This document shows, in pieces, positions 37,306 through 45,203 of a stretch of DNA of 64,000 bases. Made by a program: the position numbers and the translations under genes. The stretch is from PNAI01 sp035574295. GTDB lineage: Bacteria; Pseudomonadota; Alphaproteobacteria; Rhizobiales; Xanthobacteraceae. Location: contig DATLYX010000076.1 in NCBI GenBank assembly GCA_035574295.1, forward strand, positions 35,945 to 99,944, in the 5' to 3' direction. Every line of letters begins with the position of its first letter. Within the stretch, counting starts at the first letter, position 1. The notes beneath the pieces were generated by a model. That model saw only the letters and a program-made list of their open reading frames with translations, did not search any database and was not told the origin of the DNA.

Positions 37306-37320
37306 TTAAGCAACCGTAAA
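37306..37320 (-). promoter_or_regulatory. Near CtrA-type box between fliX and flgI
   Basis: On the minus strand it reads TTTA-CGGTTGC-TTAACC, one base away from TTAA-N7-TTAACC (which runs on to 37304). It lies ~60 bases upstream of fliX. Confidence 0.45.
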
Positions 37321-37420
37321 GGAGCGGCAGAAATTGCCGCTGATGCGGCAACGAATGACCGGGTCCGGCTCCCGTCCGCAAAATATCCTCACAATTTCAA
37401 TGGCATGAAGTTGGCGCAAA

Positions 37421-37436
37421 TGGCACAGGATTCGCA
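37421..37436 (+). promoter_or_regulatory. Sigma-54-type promoter before flgI
   Basis: TGGCAC-AGGAT-TCGCA keeps GG-N10-GC. Transcription would start near 37448, ~25 bases before the flgI ATG at 37473. Confidence 0.55.
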
Positions 37437-37472
37437 TCGCCTTTGCCGGTCCAAATCATCAGGGAGCGGAGG

Positions 37473-38594
37473 ATGACGAGGACGTGCAAAGCTGCGCTTG
37501 CGGCCTTCCTTGCCGCATCGCTGCATCTTGGCTGCGCCGGATCGGCCGCCGCCACCTCGCGCATCAAGGACCTCGTCAACATCGAGGGGGTGCGCCAGAA
37601 TCAACTGATCGGCTATGGCCTGGTGGTCGGGCTGAACGGCACCGGCGACACCCTCAACAACATCCCGTTCACGAAGCAGTCGCTGCAGGCGATGCTCGAA
37701 CGGCTCGGCGTCAACATCCGCGGCGCCAACATCCGCACCGGCAATGTGGCCGCTGTCATGGTGACGGCGAACCTGCCGCCGTTTGCCACCCAGGGCACGC
37801 GCATCGATGTCACCGTTTCCGCGCTCGGCGACGCAAAAAGCCTCATGGGCGGAACGCTCTTGGTCACCCCGCTCTTGAGCGCGGACGGCAACGTGTATGC
37901 CGTGGCGCAAGGCTCGCTGGCCATCGGCGGCTTCACCGCCGAGGGCGACGCCGCCAAAATCACCCGCGGCGTGCCTACCGTCGGCCGCATCTCCAACGGC
38001 GCCATTGTCGAGCGCGAAGTGGATTTTGCGCTCAACCGGCTGTCGCAGGTGCGGCTCGCCCTGCGCAACGCCGACTTCACCACCGCCAAGCGCATCGCCA
38101 GCGTGATCAACGATTTCATCGGCGAGCACATGGCCGAGCCCATCGACCAGTCCACCGTCGTGCTCACGCTGCCGAAGAAATATCCGATGAACATCGTCTC
38201 GTTCCTGACCGAGATCGAGCAGCTTCAGGTCGAGCCCGATCTGCCCGCGCGCATCGTCATCGACGAGCGTTCCGGCATCGTCGTGATCGGCCGCGACGTG
38301 CGCGTGTCCACCGTGGCCGTGGCGCAGGGCAACATCACAGTCACCGTCTCCGAAACCCCGCAAGTCAGCCAGCCGCAGCCGTTCTCGCGCGGCGGCCAGA
38401 CCACCGTTGTCCCGCGCACCCGCATCGGCGTGCAGGAGGACGGCAAAAAACTGTTCGTGGTCAAGGAAGGTGTATCGCTGCAGCAGATCGTCGATGGCTT
38501 GAACGCGCTCGGCATCGGCCCGCGCGACCTGATCACCATCCTGCAGGCGATCAAGGCAGCCGGCGCCATCCAGGCCGACATCGAGGTGATGTGA
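37473..38594 (+). CDS. flgI: Flagellar P-ring protein FlgI
   Basis: The 373 residues have a signal peptide (about 1-27, cut after SAAA). RIKDLVNIEGVRQNQLIGYGLVVGLNGTGD, QGTRIDVTVSALGDAKSLMGG and the C-terminal FVVKEGVSLQQIVDGLNALG follow, all typical of FlgI. It forms the periplasmic P ring. The start at 37473 has a GGAGCGGAGG ribosome site. The stop TGA shares one base with the next ATG. Confidence 0.97.
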   Translation: MTRTCKAALAAFLAASLHLGCAGSAAATSRIKDLVNIEGVRQNQLIGYGLVVGLNGTGDTLNNIPFTKQSLQAMLERLGVNIRGANIRTGNVAAVMVTANLPPFATQGTRIDVTVSALGDAKSLMGGTLLVTPLLSADGNVYAVAQGSLAIGGFTAEGDAAKITRGVPTVGRISNGAIVEREVDFALNRLSQVRLALRNADFTTAKRIASVINDFIGEHMAEPIDQSTVVLTLPKKYPMNIVSFLTEIEQLQVEPDLPARIVIDERSGIVVIGRDVRVSTVAVAQGNITVTVSETPQVSQPQPFSRGGQTTVVPRTRIGVQEDGKKLFVVKEGVSLQQIVDGLNALGIGPRDLITILQAIKAAGAIQADIEVM

Positions 38595-38935
38595 TGCCCG
38601 TGCCCCTTGCCGTGGCTCCCAATGTGACGGCCGTCGCCGGCGCCGCCTCCACCACGGGCGCCGCCGGGCTCGACAAGGCCGCGGCCACGGCGCGGGATTT
38701 TGAGGCCATGTTCATCAACGCCATGTTGCAGCAGGTCTTCGCCGGTATCGGCGAGGGTCCCTTCAGCGGCGGCTATGCCGCCGGCATGTGGCGCTCGTTT
38801 CTCACCGACGAATATGCCAAGACCATCGTCCGCGCCGGCGGCTTCGGCATCGCCGACCACGTGCAGCGTTTTCTGCTCGCCCAGCAGGAGGCAAACGCCG
38901 CGTCTCAACCTCCGCGCACGGGTCCCGCATCATGA
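38594..38935 (+). CDS. FlgJ-like rod-binding protein without muramidase domain
   Basis: The 113 residues carry the rod-binding domain only: TARDFEAMFINAMLQQVF and YAAGMWRSFLTDEYAKTIVRAGGFGIADHVQRFL. It starts at the flgI stop (TGATG). Gammaproteobacterial FlgJ has an added peptidoglycan hydrolase domain that is absent here, as is common in alphaproteobacteria. A separate hydrolase must open the wall for the rod. It acts as a rod cap or scaffold. Confidence 0.88.
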   Translation: MPVPLAVAPNVTAVAGAASTTGAAGLDKAAATARDFEAMFINAMLQQVFAGIGEGPFSGGYAAGMWRSFLTDEYAKTIVRAGGFGIADHVQRFLLAQQEANAASQPPRTGPAS

Positions 38936-39411
38936 CCTCCGCCGCCCCGCGAGCTGCCTTTGCACTGATCGGGTCAACGTCCGAAGCCAACGCGGTGATC
39001 GCGCGTCTGCTGCAAGTGATGGACGCCATGCTGGCCGTCATCGAGCAGGAAACCGCGCTCGTGCGCGCCGGCAAGCTCAGCGCCGCCGCGCACCTTGCCC
39101 CGGGTAAGACCGAGCTGGCGCAGCTTTACCTCACCGACACGCAACGGCTGAAGGCCGGAAAAAATTTTCTGCGCCAGACGGGGAAGGATGTCCTCGATGC
39201 GCTGCGCACACGGCATGAGCGAGTGCAGGCGGCGGTGCAGACGAACCTCACCGTGCTCGCGACCGCGCACGCCGTGTCCGAAGGCATCATGCGCGGCGTC
39301 TCCGAGCGGCTCGCGCGCAAATCCATGCCCGAGACCTACGGCGCCTCGGGCAGGACGGCCGAGCCGAGCGCCCGTCAGGCGCCGGCGCTGACGCTGAGCC
39401 GCATCCTGTAG
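38932..39411 (+). CDS. FlgN-like export chaperone
   Basis: The 159-residue, all-helical protein (VIARLLQVMDAMLAVIEQETALVRAGKL; LKAGKNFLRQTGKDVLDALRTRHERVQAAV) has the length and pattern of FlgN-family chaperones for the hook-filament junction proteins FlgK and FlgL. Both are encoded 2-6 kb away. It overlaps the flgJ-like gene by ATGA. The sequence is diverged, so the name rests on context and helical pattern. Confidence 0.65.
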   Translation: MTSAAPRAAFALIGSTSEANAVIARLLQVMDAMLAVIEQETALVRAGKLSAAAHLAPGKTELAQLYLTDTQRLKAGKNFLRQTGKDVLDALRTRHERVQAAVQTNLTVLATAHAVSEGIMRGVSERLARKSMPETYGASGRTAEPSARQAPALTLSRIL

Positions 39412-39471
39412 GAGAGGCATGGCCTTGGCGCGTGCCCTTGCGGCAACACGTCGCGAGGGCTCCGGCGACTG

Positions 39472-39487
39472 GCTAACGAAACCTTAA
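39472..39487 (-). promoter_or_regulatory. Near CtrA-type box
   Basis: On the minus strand it reads TTAA-GGTTTCG-TTAGC, one mismatch from TTAA-N7-TTAAC. It lies ~66 bases upstream of the small plus-strand gene at 39553. Confidence 0.45.
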
Positions 39488-39552
39488 AACCTGCGGCCGA
39501 TCATGCGCCGTGCGTTACGGGAATCCCACGGCCAGGACAGCCGGAGGCCCGC

Positions 39553-39882
39553 ATGGACGCCGTGCAGAGCATCAAGCCGCGCTCAGCCGTGCCGCCGCGC
39601 AACCAGGCGCTGCGCGACACCGTGGCTGTGCCGGACGCCGCCGAACGCGATGCGACGAAGAGCGTAGATCCGGCTGCATCCACGGCCGGTCGGGAGGATC
39701 GCCGGCGCAGCGCCCGGGAGTTTCTGATCGAGACCGCCAGCCGCCGCGCTCTGCTCTCCGCCGGCGACACCGCCAGCGAAACCGCGGTCGAAACTGCCGA
39801 ACAGGCGCTCATGCGCCGGCGCGCCTATCGCAGCGCCCATTCTGGCGGCAAGTTGGAGCGGGGCGCCGATCTCCAGGTGTGA
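39553..39882 (+). CDS. Small unknown protein of the flagellar cluster
   Basis: The 109 residues are Ala-, Arg- and Glu-rich, with a disordered N-terminal half and one likely helical segment (GREDRRRSAREFLIETASRRALLS, about 50-70). There are no signal peptide, membrane helix or cysteines. It sits between the flgI operon and flagellin, with its own CtrA-like box. It may be a flagellar regulator or chaperone. I do not recognise it. Confidence 0.55.
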   Translation: MDAVQSIKPRSAVPPRNQALRDTVAVPDAAERDATKSVDPAASTAGREDRRRSAREFLIETASRRALLSAGDTASETAVETAEQALMRRRAYRSAHSGGKLERGADLQV

Positions 39883-40076
39883 GCGGTCAAAGTTTTCCTG
39901 ACCCGCTATGGTTAACGCACCGCAAACCGGGTGCGCAGGATTGCGTTCCCGCCTCTTTGCCCTCTCTTAATCATTAACCACGTTCTTTTACGCAGAATTA
40001 CACGGGGCCATGGCATGTCAGCCGCGATCCTTGGGGGATCGAACACGCATAACCGATACCAGAAAGGTAGCAATCT

Positions 40077-40892
40077 ATGTCTGAAGTCGTTCTCACCGCC
40101 GGCATCCGCTCCAACCTGCTGCAACTGCAGCAGACCGCCGACCTGCTGGCTCTGACCCAGTCCCGGCTGGCCACCGGCAAGAAGGTCAACTCCGCGCTCG
40201 ACAACCCGGTGAACTTCTTCACCGCGCAAGGCCTGACCAACCGCGCCAACGACCTGAACGCGCTGCTCGACGGCATGTCGAACGCCATCCAGACGCTACA
40301 GGCCGCTGACAACGGCATCTCCGCGATCACCAAGCTCGTCGAGTCCGCCAAATCGCTGGTCAGCCAAGCCCGTCAGACCACGGACACGACCGTGCGGGCG
40401 GACCTGGCCACGCAATTCGGCACCATTCGTACCCAGATCGACCAGCTCGCGGCTGACGCGGGGTTCAACGGCATTAATCTGATAAACGGCGACGACCTCG
40501 ACGTTCAGTTCGACGAGGACAATAGCTCCACGCTCACCATCACTGGCGCGACGCTGACGACAGGTGGCGACTTGGCTATCGCTGCAGCCGCCAACAACTG
40601 GGCTGGCGATGCAGATATCGATGCGGCTGATACCGACCTGACGGCCGCATTAACCACGCTGCGCACGCAGGCCAAGACATTCGGCTCCTATCTGTCCACG
40701 GTGCAGATCCGTCAGGACTTCACCAAGGCCTTGGTCAACACCTTAAAGGTCGGCGCCGACAATCTGACTTTGGCCGACACCAACGAGGAGAGCGCCAACA
40801 TGCTGGCCTTGCAGACCCGGCAGCAGCTTTCGCTCGTGGCGTTGTCGCTGGCGACTCAATCGAACCAGGCTGTGCTGCGGCTCTTCGCCTAA
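40077..40892 (+). CDS. Flagellin
   Basis: This 271-residue flagellin has a conserved D0/D1 N-terminus (NLLQLQQTADLLALTQSRLATGKKVNSALDNPVNFFTAQGL) and C-terminus (ESANMLALQTRQQLSLVALSLATQSNQAVLRLF). The variable middle of ~60 residues is Asp- and Ala-rich. It is short, like the ~270-residue flagellins of Caulobacter and the Bradyrhizobium subpolar filament. It is the only flagellin seen here. An intrinsic terminator follows, and flbT/flaF, the usual alphaproteobacterial flagellin regulators, come next. Confidence 0.95.
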   Translation: MSEVVLTAGIRSNLLQLQQTADLLALTQSRLATGKKVNSALDNPVNFFTAQGLTNRANDLNALLDGMSNAIQTLQAADNGISAITKLVESAKSLVSQARQTTDTTVRADLATQFGTIRTQIDQLAADAGFNGINLINGDDLDVQFDEDNSSTLTITGATLTTGGDLAIAAAANNWAGDADIDAADTDLTAALTTLRTQAKTFGSYLSTVQIRQDFTKALVNTLKVGADNLTLADTNEESANMLALQTRQQLSLVALSLATQSNQAVLRLFA

Positions 40893-40918
40893 GCCATACT
40901 TGGCAAATTGAAATGTGG

Positions 40919-40949
40919 ACGGCGGGGGTTCTCCCCGCCGTTTGTTTTT
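40919..40949 (+). terminator. Strong intrinsic terminator after flagellin
   Basis: ACGGCGGGG (40919-40927) pairs with CCCCGCCGT (40933-40941) around a 5-nt loop. TTGTTTTT follows. Confidence 0.85.
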
Positions 40950-41021
40950 GGGAATAAACCCGATCTTTACGCCCTGTTAGCTTTAACCGAGCCATCCTGG
41001 CGTCATACAAGATCCGTAACC

Positions 41022-41456
41022 ATGACACTCAAGGTCGAGCTGAAACCTGGTGAGCGGCTGATCGTCGGTGATTGCGTGATTACCAACACACAGCACCGTA
41101 CGCGATTGCTGATCGACGGCAGCATGCCGATTCTGCGCGAGAAAGACATCCTCACCGCCGAGACTGCCGATACGCCGGCCAAGCGAATCTATCTTGCCGT
41201 CCAATTGATGTATCTTGCCCGCGATCCGCGCGATCACCACGCGACCTATTTTGCGCTGGTGCGCGACATTCTCGGCGCCGCTCCCTCGGCGTGGCGGTAC
41301 ATCGAAACCATCAACAATCATATCTTAACGGGCCAACTGTATAAGGCGCTCAAAGAGGCGCGCAAACTGATCGCCTATGAACGGGAGCTCATCGAGCATG
41401 CGCAGCGCGACGGACGCCTACCGGTCGGTGGCCAAGGACATCGCAAATCCGCGTGA
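41022..41456 (+). CDS. flbT: Flagellin post-transcriptional repressor FlbT
   Basis: The 144 residues start MTLKVELKPGERLIVGDCVI and have RIYLAVQLMYLARDPRDHHATYFALVRDI and KALKEARKLIAYERELI, the FlbT pattern. FlbT binds the flagellin mRNA leader and, in Caulobacter, destabilises it until the hook is complete. The adjacent upstream gene is the flagellin itself. The end overlaps flaF by 59 bases. Confidence 0.93.
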   Translation: MTLKVELKPGERLIVGDCVITNTQHRTRLLIDGSMPILREKDILTAETADTPAKRIYLAVQLMYLARDPRDHHATYFALVRDILGAAPSAWRYIETINNHILTGQLYKALKEARKLIAYERELIEHAQRDGRLPVGGQGHRKSA

Positions 41457-41763
41457 GCTCGAGGCGAGCCTGTTGCTGAAGGCGGCGGCGCGGTTGCAGG
41501 CGGTGTGCGACGCCTGGGAACGCGACCGTTCCGGGCTCAACGAGGCCCTTGCCTACAACCGCAAGCTTTGGACCATCTTTCTTTCAGATGTGTCGAGTCC
41601 GGACCATCCGTTGCCGCGCGAAGTTCGCCAGAATGTCGCGAACCTGGGCCTCTTCATCATGAATCAGACGCTCGCGGCCATGGCGAGTCCGCGCCGCGAG
41701 GCGCTCGCGCCGCTGATCAACATCAACCGCGAGCTTGCCGCGGGGCTCCGCCCGAAGACCTGA
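41398..41763 (+). CDS. flaF: Flagellin regulator FlaF
   Basis: The 121 residues (MRSATDAYRSVAKDIANPREL; AYNRKLWTIFLSDVSSPDHPLPREVRQNVANLGLFIM) match FlaF, the partner that promotes flagellin synthesis or secretion and is opposed by FlbT. The ATG at 41398 lies inside flbT in another frame, a 59-base overlap. An ATG at 41377 would be seven residues longer. It converges on flgL with 12 bases between stops. Confidence 0.92.
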   Translation: MRSATDAYRSVAKDIANPRELEASLLLKAAARLQAVCDAWERDRSGLNEALAYNRKLWTIFLSDVSSPDHPLPREVRQNVANLGLFIMNQTLAAMASPRREALAPLININRELAAGLRPKT

Positions 41764-41775
41764 GCGCCGCACGCG

Positions 41776-43278
41776 TCACAGGAAGTTGACGAGATTCAGC
41801 CGCGACAGCATCGCGGTGGTCTGCAGCGACGCCTGCAGCGCGGTCTGCAACGCCAAAAGCTCCGCGCCGGCCTGTTCCGGCGGCACTCTTGTGATACGCT
41901 GCAGAAGATCGGTCAGCGTCACCGTGGCCTGTTGATGCCGCTCTTTGGCGTTGTCCAGCATCACCTGCGCACTGGCGATCTCCGATGACAGGCCGGTGAT
42001 GGTCTGCCCGCCGGGCGGCGGAACGAAGTTCGCCGCAAGCCGCGAGGCGAGCGCGGAGTATTGCGCCGCTGCATCGGGATCACCCGGCGAGAACGCCATG
42101 GTGACGAACACCGCCGTATTCTTCACCGCCGTGCGCAGCGCATCCTCGTTCGCCCGCATTCCGTAAGCGATGGTGAACGAGGAATCGACGCGCGCCTGCG
42201 CGGTCGAACGCGCCGGGGACGCGCCGGCTTCGCCGGTGTACCACATCACCGTGTCGGCTGCGGTGCCGTCCACAAGCGATGTCGCGGTGTCGAACGGCGG
42301 GCCGTTCACCCGTTGCGGCGGATTGGCCGCATCGATGTCGAAAAAGTTGTTGGCCGCCGCAATCGCCGATGCTGCAACCAATGAGGTATCGGCGAGCTTG
42401 CTCACCGCCGCCGTGAGCGCCGCCTGAAAATTCGCCGCGGTTGCCGCCGCTGTCGGCCCGATGGTGAACTGGTTCGGTCCGGGCGGATTTGCGGCGGTCG
42501 CGGTCAGCGTGATGTTCTCGGACGTGCCGTCGGGCAGCGTTAAGGTCAGCGTGAACGTCTCGCCGGCATTCGGATTGGCCGTGAAATCCACCGAGATCGC
42601 CGGCGGCACACCGCCCGGACCGGTGATGTTGGCGCCCGTCAAGCTGGAACTTGCCCCGGCCAGTTTGAAGCCGAAGGGCGAGCCGGCGACGTCCTCGCTC
42701 ACCGACACCACCGACCCCGCCGCCGCCGGAATCACCAACCGTCCGAGACCGTCGCCCACGTCAGCCAGCCGCCGCTCGCTGATCACCTGTTTCAGGCCCG
42801 CGCGCGAGCCGTCGCCGTCCAGAAGCTGCGTGAGCGTCGCGGTCGCCCGCCGGTCGGGGCTCAAGCCTGAGAACATATAGCCGGTTGCGTCCTGCGCATT
42901 GAGCGCCGAAAGCATGATTTCGAGCTGGCCCAGCGCCGTCTGCTGGTCGATGGTTTTTCCCCCGCCGCTCAAGACAAAACTCGGTTGCACCACCGTCTGT
43001 TTGACGGTTCGTGCCGCGTCGTAGATCGTGTTCAGCGACAATTGTGCAAGACTGAGCCGGGTGCCGACACGCGCGATGGTATCCTCGAATCCCGCCGCAG
43101 CGTCGAGCTGCGCCTGCAGCCCCACGACCAGCGCCCGCTCCGGTCCCAGTCCGGCATAGGTCTCCGACTTTTCGCCGGTTCGGAGCTGCCGTTGCGCCTC
43201 GTCAAGTCGCGCCCGCAAATCCGTGAGCGTCTGGATGATCGCCCAGGACGCCGAGCTCGTCACGCCGATGATCGCCAT
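41776..43278 (-). CDS. flgL: Hook-filament junction protein FlgL
   Basis: The 500 residues have flagellin-like ends: LTDLRARLDEAQRQLRTGEKSETYAGL at the N-terminus and LDNAKERHQQATVTLTDLLQRITRVPPEQAGAELLALQTALQASLQTT at the C-terminus. An Ala/Thr/Pro-rich insert (about 200-340) makes it much longer than E. coli FlgL (317). It is exported to join hook and filament. It starts 6 bases after the flgK stop. Confidence 0.88.
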   Translation of the reverse strand: MAIIGVTSSASWAIIQTLTDLRARLDEAQRQLRTGEKSETYAGLGPERALVVGLQAQLDAAAGFEDTIARVGTRLSLAQLSLNTIYDAARTVKQTVVQPSFVLSGGGKTIDQQTALGQLEIMLSALNAQDATGYMFSGLSPDRRATATLTQLLDGDGSRAGLKQVISERRLADVGDGLGRLVIPAAAGSVVSVSEDVAGSPFGFKLAGASSSLTGANITGPGGVPPAISVDFTANPNAGETFTLTLTLPDGTSENITLTATAANPPGPNQFTIGPTAAATAANFQAALTAAVSKLADTSLVAASAIAAANNFFDIDAANPPQRVNGPPFDTATSLVDGTAADTVMWYTGEAGASPARSTAQARVDSSFTIAYGMRANEDALRTAVKNTAVFVTMAFSPGDPDAAAQYSALASRLAANFVPPPGGQTITGLSSEIASAQVMLDNAKERHQQATVTLTDLLQRITRVPPEQAGAELLALQTALQASLQTTAMLSRLNLVNFL

Positions 43279-43284
43279 GGCCCC

Positions 43285-45150
43285 TCACATGCTCAGCAGC
43301 ATCTGGAACATCTCTCTGACGGCGTTCAGGACGCGCGCGTTGGCGCCGTAGGCGGTCTGGAGGTTGAGCAGAGTCACCATCTCGTCATCAATGTTCACGC
43401 CGGACTGCCGATTGAGCCGCTGCTGCAAAGCATTGACCACGATCTCCTGGCCCTGCCTCAGACTGCTGGCGTTGACCGCCGCCTGCCCCTGAACCGTCAT
43501 GATCTGGCCGATATAGCTCGACAGCGATCCGGAAAATGGGGCGGTTGTTCCGCCGATTCCCGCAGCCGGAGAGAAGGTGAACGCCGCATTGACCATCTGA
43601 TCGAACAAGAACAGCGGCCGCTTCGGATCGCCCGCAGGCGTCATGGGTGAGGTCTGAAACACGATGAGGTTGGCCGGGTTCGCGATCAACACACTGTTGA
43701 CGCCGATGCGCGCGGCAAACCCGGTGAGCTGCGATCCATTTGCCGTGATCGCACCGGAGTAGACATTGGCGCCGTCCATGAACAACGGCAATTGCACGTT
43801 GCCGCTGGTCAGCGACGTCACCGTCTGCGTCGCCGAAAGCGCATCGACGCTGATCGTGCCGCCGACATCGTTCAGGACGCGCAACACCGTGCCGGTCGGA
43901 TTGGAGAAATCCAGTCCGGTCGCGCCCAACGCCGCGGTAAGCTGCGCCACGACCGCGGCCATACCGCCGGAGAAATCGACGCCGATAACCTGGTCGTTCG
44001 GATCCGCCGTCACCGTGTCGGCAAGCGGCAGCGCCGCCGGGTCATCGACGCGCACGATGGTGATCTTGTGCGTGACGCTGCCGGCGTCGGTATAGGTCAA
44101 CTGAACGGTATTGCCCGGCCGCAAGGCGCCGACATCGACTTCGAACCCGCTCTGCGGTCCCGCCGTCACCCCCGTGCCCGCCACGTTGAGGTCCGACACC
44201 GCCTGCGCCATGCGCGCGGCAAACTCGTCAAGCTGCATTTGCGCTTGCGGCAGCACCTGATCGCGCATTTGCAGATAGGCCCCGATCTCGCCCGACGCGA
44301 AGGCGCCGGCGGCGATCAGATCGATGCTGTTGCCGCCGCCCGGCGCCGAGAGCGTAATGGTACCGACGCCGCGCAAATTCGGATCGATGTTCCATGCGGC
44401 GGCCGGCGTAAGCGTCCCGCGCGCGTCGAACGAGAGCTGCATGGCCGAGGCGCCGACGAGCTGGATACCGTTGCTCGTGTACACGGAGACTTGGTTGTTG
44501 TCTCCTTTCACTACTTTCACGTTCATCAACTGCGCGAGCTGATTGATGTAGGCGTCGCGCGCGTCCATCAGCGAGGCGATCTCGGCCGTTCCGGGCTGCA
44601 GGCTGCCGATTTTTCCGTTGATCTGCGCGATATTTTGCAGCGCGTCGTTCGCCGCCGCGACCCCGGCCGCGATGCTCTGTTCCGCCGCAGTGCGCAGGGT
44701 CTGGATGCCCGCGCTCATGGCATTGAGCTGCTGGGCCAGGAGCCGCGCCGCACTGATCACCGTGTTCTGCGCGGCGGCCGAATTCGGCGACGCAATCAAC
44801 CCCTGCAAGGCGGCGGTGAAATTGTTGAACATCGCGTCGAGATTGTTGGAAGCGCCCGGCGCGCCGTACACGAACTGCAATTGCTGATAGAGCCGGTCGG
44901 TGGCGTTTGCGTATGCACCGCCCGAGGCTTCGGTGCGCCACTGTGCCAGCAGCAATTCATCGAGTTCCCGGTTAATCGCCTCGACGCGAACGGAAATGGT
45001 GTCCCCCGCCTCGGTCTGCACCTGCACGAGCGTTTTGCGGACATAATCCGGCGTCTGCACGTTGGCGACGTTGCCGGCCACGACCGTGAGGCCGGACTGC
45101 GTCACCTGCAAGCCGGCCAGCGCAGTGTTGAGGGCTTGAATGAGACTCAT
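43285..45150 (-). CDS. flgK: Hook-filament junction protein FlgK
   Basis: The 621 residues have the rod/hook-type N-terminus (LQVTQSGLTVVAGNVANVQTPDYVRKTLVQ), QINQLAQLMNVKVV-type sequence near 200 and the C-terminus NASSLRQGQEIVVNALQQRLNRQSGVNIDDEM. That is full FlgK length. It is the first filament-side junction protein, probably escorted by the FlgN-like protein at 38932. It lies between flgE and flgL on the minus strand. Confidence 0.93.
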   Translation of the reverse strand: MSLIQALNTALAGLQVTQSGLTVVAGNVANVQTPDYVRKTLVQVQTEAGDTISVRVEAINRELDELLLAQWRTEASGGAYANATDRLYQQLQFVYGAPGASNNLDAMFNNFTAALQGLIASPNSAAAQNTVISAARLLAQQLNAMSAGIQTLRTAAEQSIAAGVAAANDALQNIAQINGKIGSLQPGTAEIASLMDARDAYINQLAQLMNVKVVKGDNNQVSVYTSNGIQLVGASAMQLSFDARGTLTPAAAWNIDPNLRGVGTITLSAPGGGNSIDLIAAGAFASGEIGAYLQMRDQVLPQAQMQLDEFAARMAQAVSDLNVAGTGVTAGPQSGFEVDVGALRPGNTVQLTYTDAGSVTHKITIVRVDDPAALPLADTVTADPNDQVIGVDFSGGMAAVVAQLTAALGATGLDFSNPTGTVLRVLNDVGGTISVDALSATQTVTSLTSGNVQLPLFMDGANVYSGAITANGSQLTGFAARIGVNSVLIANPANLIVFQTSPMTPAGDPKRPLFLFDQMVNAAFTFSPAAGIGGTTAPFSGSLSSYIGQIMTVQGQAAVNASSLRQGQEIVVNALQQRLNRQSGVNIDDEMVTLLNLQTAYGANARVLNAVREMFQMLLSM

Positions 45151-45203
45151 GTCGGCGTCGCCCTCATGGCGCTAGCATCCCGGCGCCTCACACCCGAAAG
45201 CCA

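Noticed and set aside
39910..39980. CtrA-like TTAAC elements before flagellin
   Set aside because: TTAACGCACCGCAAACC and TTAATCATTAACC have a wrong half or wrong spacing (3 instead of 7).
40011..40026. TGGCAT-N5-CCGCG as a sigma-54 promoter for flagellin
   Set aside because: GG-N10-GC is present, but both boxes deviate at important bases. It is not called.
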